From positions 1 through 7,301 of the forward strand of contig NJDF01000055.1 of assembly GCA_002254895.1 (NCBI GenBank): a stretch of 7,301 nucleotides of DNA. The letters run 5' to 3'. The translations under genes were made by a program, and so were the position numbers. The DNA is from Thermoprotei archaeon ex4572_64. Its GTDB lineage: Archaea > Thermoproteota > Thermoprotei > Thermoproteales > Thermocladiaceae. Below are positions 6,417 through 7,301 of the stretch, in pieces (the stretch's first letter is position 1; each line of letters starts with the position of its first letter). The notes beneath the pieces are model-generated. The model was not told the origin of the DNA and did not search any database. It saw only the letters and a list, made by a program, of their open reading frames with translations.

Positions 6417-6450
6417 GACTGCAGTAAACATAGTTTAAAGTAGAGTCAAG

Positions 6451-6457
6451 TATAGAA
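6451..6457 (+). promoter_or_regulatory. Possible TATA box of the GalT-like gene
   Basis: TATAGAA is centred 27 bp before ATG 6481, fitting a leaderless start. The match is weak; TTTAAAG at 6434-6440 is an alternative that would give a leader of about 17 nt. Confidence 0.3.
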
Positions 6458-6480
6458 GAAACCTCTAACATATTAATACT

Positions 6481-7301
6481 ATGATCAAGAGACTTGTAAT
6501 TAATGGTGTGGGTAACATTAAGTATGTTAAGCATGTAGTTAAAGCTAGACTTAAATCACCATTAAGAAATTTCGAAATTGACGAACAAGTAATTGAGTAT
6601 AGGAAGGATCCCCTAATAGGTAGGTGGTGTAGAATCAATATCCTAAGAACTTTGAGAGAGAAACATGAAGTAGATATTGAAAGTTATTTAAAGAAACTTG
6701 TAATTGAAAGTTTTAGAGATTGTATATTTTGTGAGTTTGTAGTACATGAGAAAACTCCAAAATTTGAATTTACTGAAAGACTTCACCTTAATGAGACTTT
6801 AGGCTTTCCCAATCTTTACCCATTCTCACAAAATCACATGGTTGTAATTCCAAGTACTAAAAAACACTATATAGATCTTACCAACTATGATGTGGAGACT
6901 ATGTATAATACGTTGAAGATATGTATCGATTTCTTCAAGCATGTAATATCTAGAAATCCGTTAGCTAAATACACATCAATAAATATGAATTACCTATTTC
7001 CTGCAGGTGCATCAATTCTTCACCCTCACCTTCAAGTCTTTCAAGATCATAAGCCAACATGGTTTTTAGCAATGTTATTAAGAGCCTCTAGAAGATATTA
7101 TGAGAAATACGGTAGAAACTTCTGGAGAGACTATATTGAGAGTGAGGAAAAACTTGAAGAGAGAATCTTCTTTAAAGGAAAACTTACTACATGGTTTAGC
7201 ACGTACGCACCTATAGCAAATTATGAAGTTTTAGGCATCATTAATCACGATATTGATAGCATTATGAAGTTAAACGATGATGAGATTGAAGCTTTAAGTC
7301 A
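6481..7301 (+). CDS. GalT-like nucleotidyltransferase of the HIT superfamily, partial at the window end
   Basis: The frame is open from ATG 6481 to the end of the window (273 residues, C-terminus missing). It resembles galactose-1-phosphate uridylyltransferase. DPLIGRW (43-49) matches the family's DPLTGRW. CIFC (81-84) fits the zinc-binding CxxC. FPNLYPFSQNHMVVIPSTKKH (109-129) corresponds to the FPNRYP region, with His129 a likely zinc ligand. NYLFPAGASILHPHLQ (170-185) contains the active-site HPHxQ, where His183 would be the nucleophile that takes the UMP group. The overall level of match is distant, so the sugar-1-phosphate used is uncertain. The gene is divergent from the glycosyltransferase across a 113-bp gap, and together they may act in sugar-nucleotide and glycan metabolism. 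Confidence 0.85.
   Translation, partial: MIKRLVINGVGNIKYVKHVVKARLKSPLRNFEIDEQVIEYRKDPLIGRWCRINILRTLREKHEVDIESYLKKLVIESFRDCIFCEFVVHEKTPKFEFTERLHLNETLGFPNLYPFSQNHMVVIPSTKKHYIDLTNYDVETMYNTLKICIDFFKHVISRNPLAKYTSINMNYLFPAGASILHPHLQVFQDHKPTWFLAMLLRASRRYYEKYGRNFWRDYIESEEKLEERIFFKGKLTTWFSTYAPIANYEVLGIINHDIDSIMKLNDDEIEALS

Overview
The window looks like a piece of a hyperthermophilic archaeon of the Thermoprotei (crenarchaeal) type, probably near Thermoproteales. Four things suggest this. The 16S rRNA is very GC-rich inside an otherwise AT-rich genome and contains an archaeal-type intron. The family B DNA polymerase reads most like the Pyrobaculum-type enzyme (from memory of that family, not from a search). 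There is an archaeal DnaG and a UPF0147 protein. Most genes have a TATA box about 25-30 bp before the start codon and little or no leader, while one has a strong Shine-Dalgarno site. The taxonomic placement is inference.

Layout. Positions 1-508 (minus strand) are the middle of a 16S rRNA gene, roughly E. coli positions 360-760. A 157-nt intron (206-362) interrupts it at the position equivalent to about 548. At 508 recognisable 16S sequence stops. Upstream on the minus strand lies AT-rich intron-like sequence with a decayed LAGLIDADG homing endonuclease (563-887), then an approximately 90-nt GC-rich structured element (888-979), then a TATA box (1020-1027). The first ~360 nt of 16S are not found anywhere in the window. 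Next come a small unknown gene (1106-1468, plus) that overlaps a UPF0147 gene end to end (1452-1751, minus), a family B DNA polymerase gene (1875-4031, plus), a convergent dnaG (4028-5266, minus), an ALG11-like GT4 glycosyltransferase (5343-6367, minus, broken near its N-terminus), and a divergent GalT/HIT-family gene that runs off the window end (6481-7301, plus).

How the genes relate. polB and dnaG are informational genes that meet tail to tail and share the four bases TTAA for their stop codons. The glycosyltransferase and the GalT-like enzyme share a divergent promoter region and may both work in sugar-nucleotide or glycan metabolism; that link is contextual only.

Main observation. Several genes carry what look like internal deletions. 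polB has lost about 66 codons in frame, including motif A with a catalytic aspartate. The glycosyltransferase N-terminus is joined out of frame to its middle, with a stretch missing. The homing endonuclease is shifted and shortened. The 16S 5' domain is absent. Either this contig carries repeated assembly or amplification deletions, or the locus is genuinely eroded. Read mapping would separate these. I did not find a convincing new multi-gene system; the broken polymerase, the 16S arrangement and the structured element are the items worth following.
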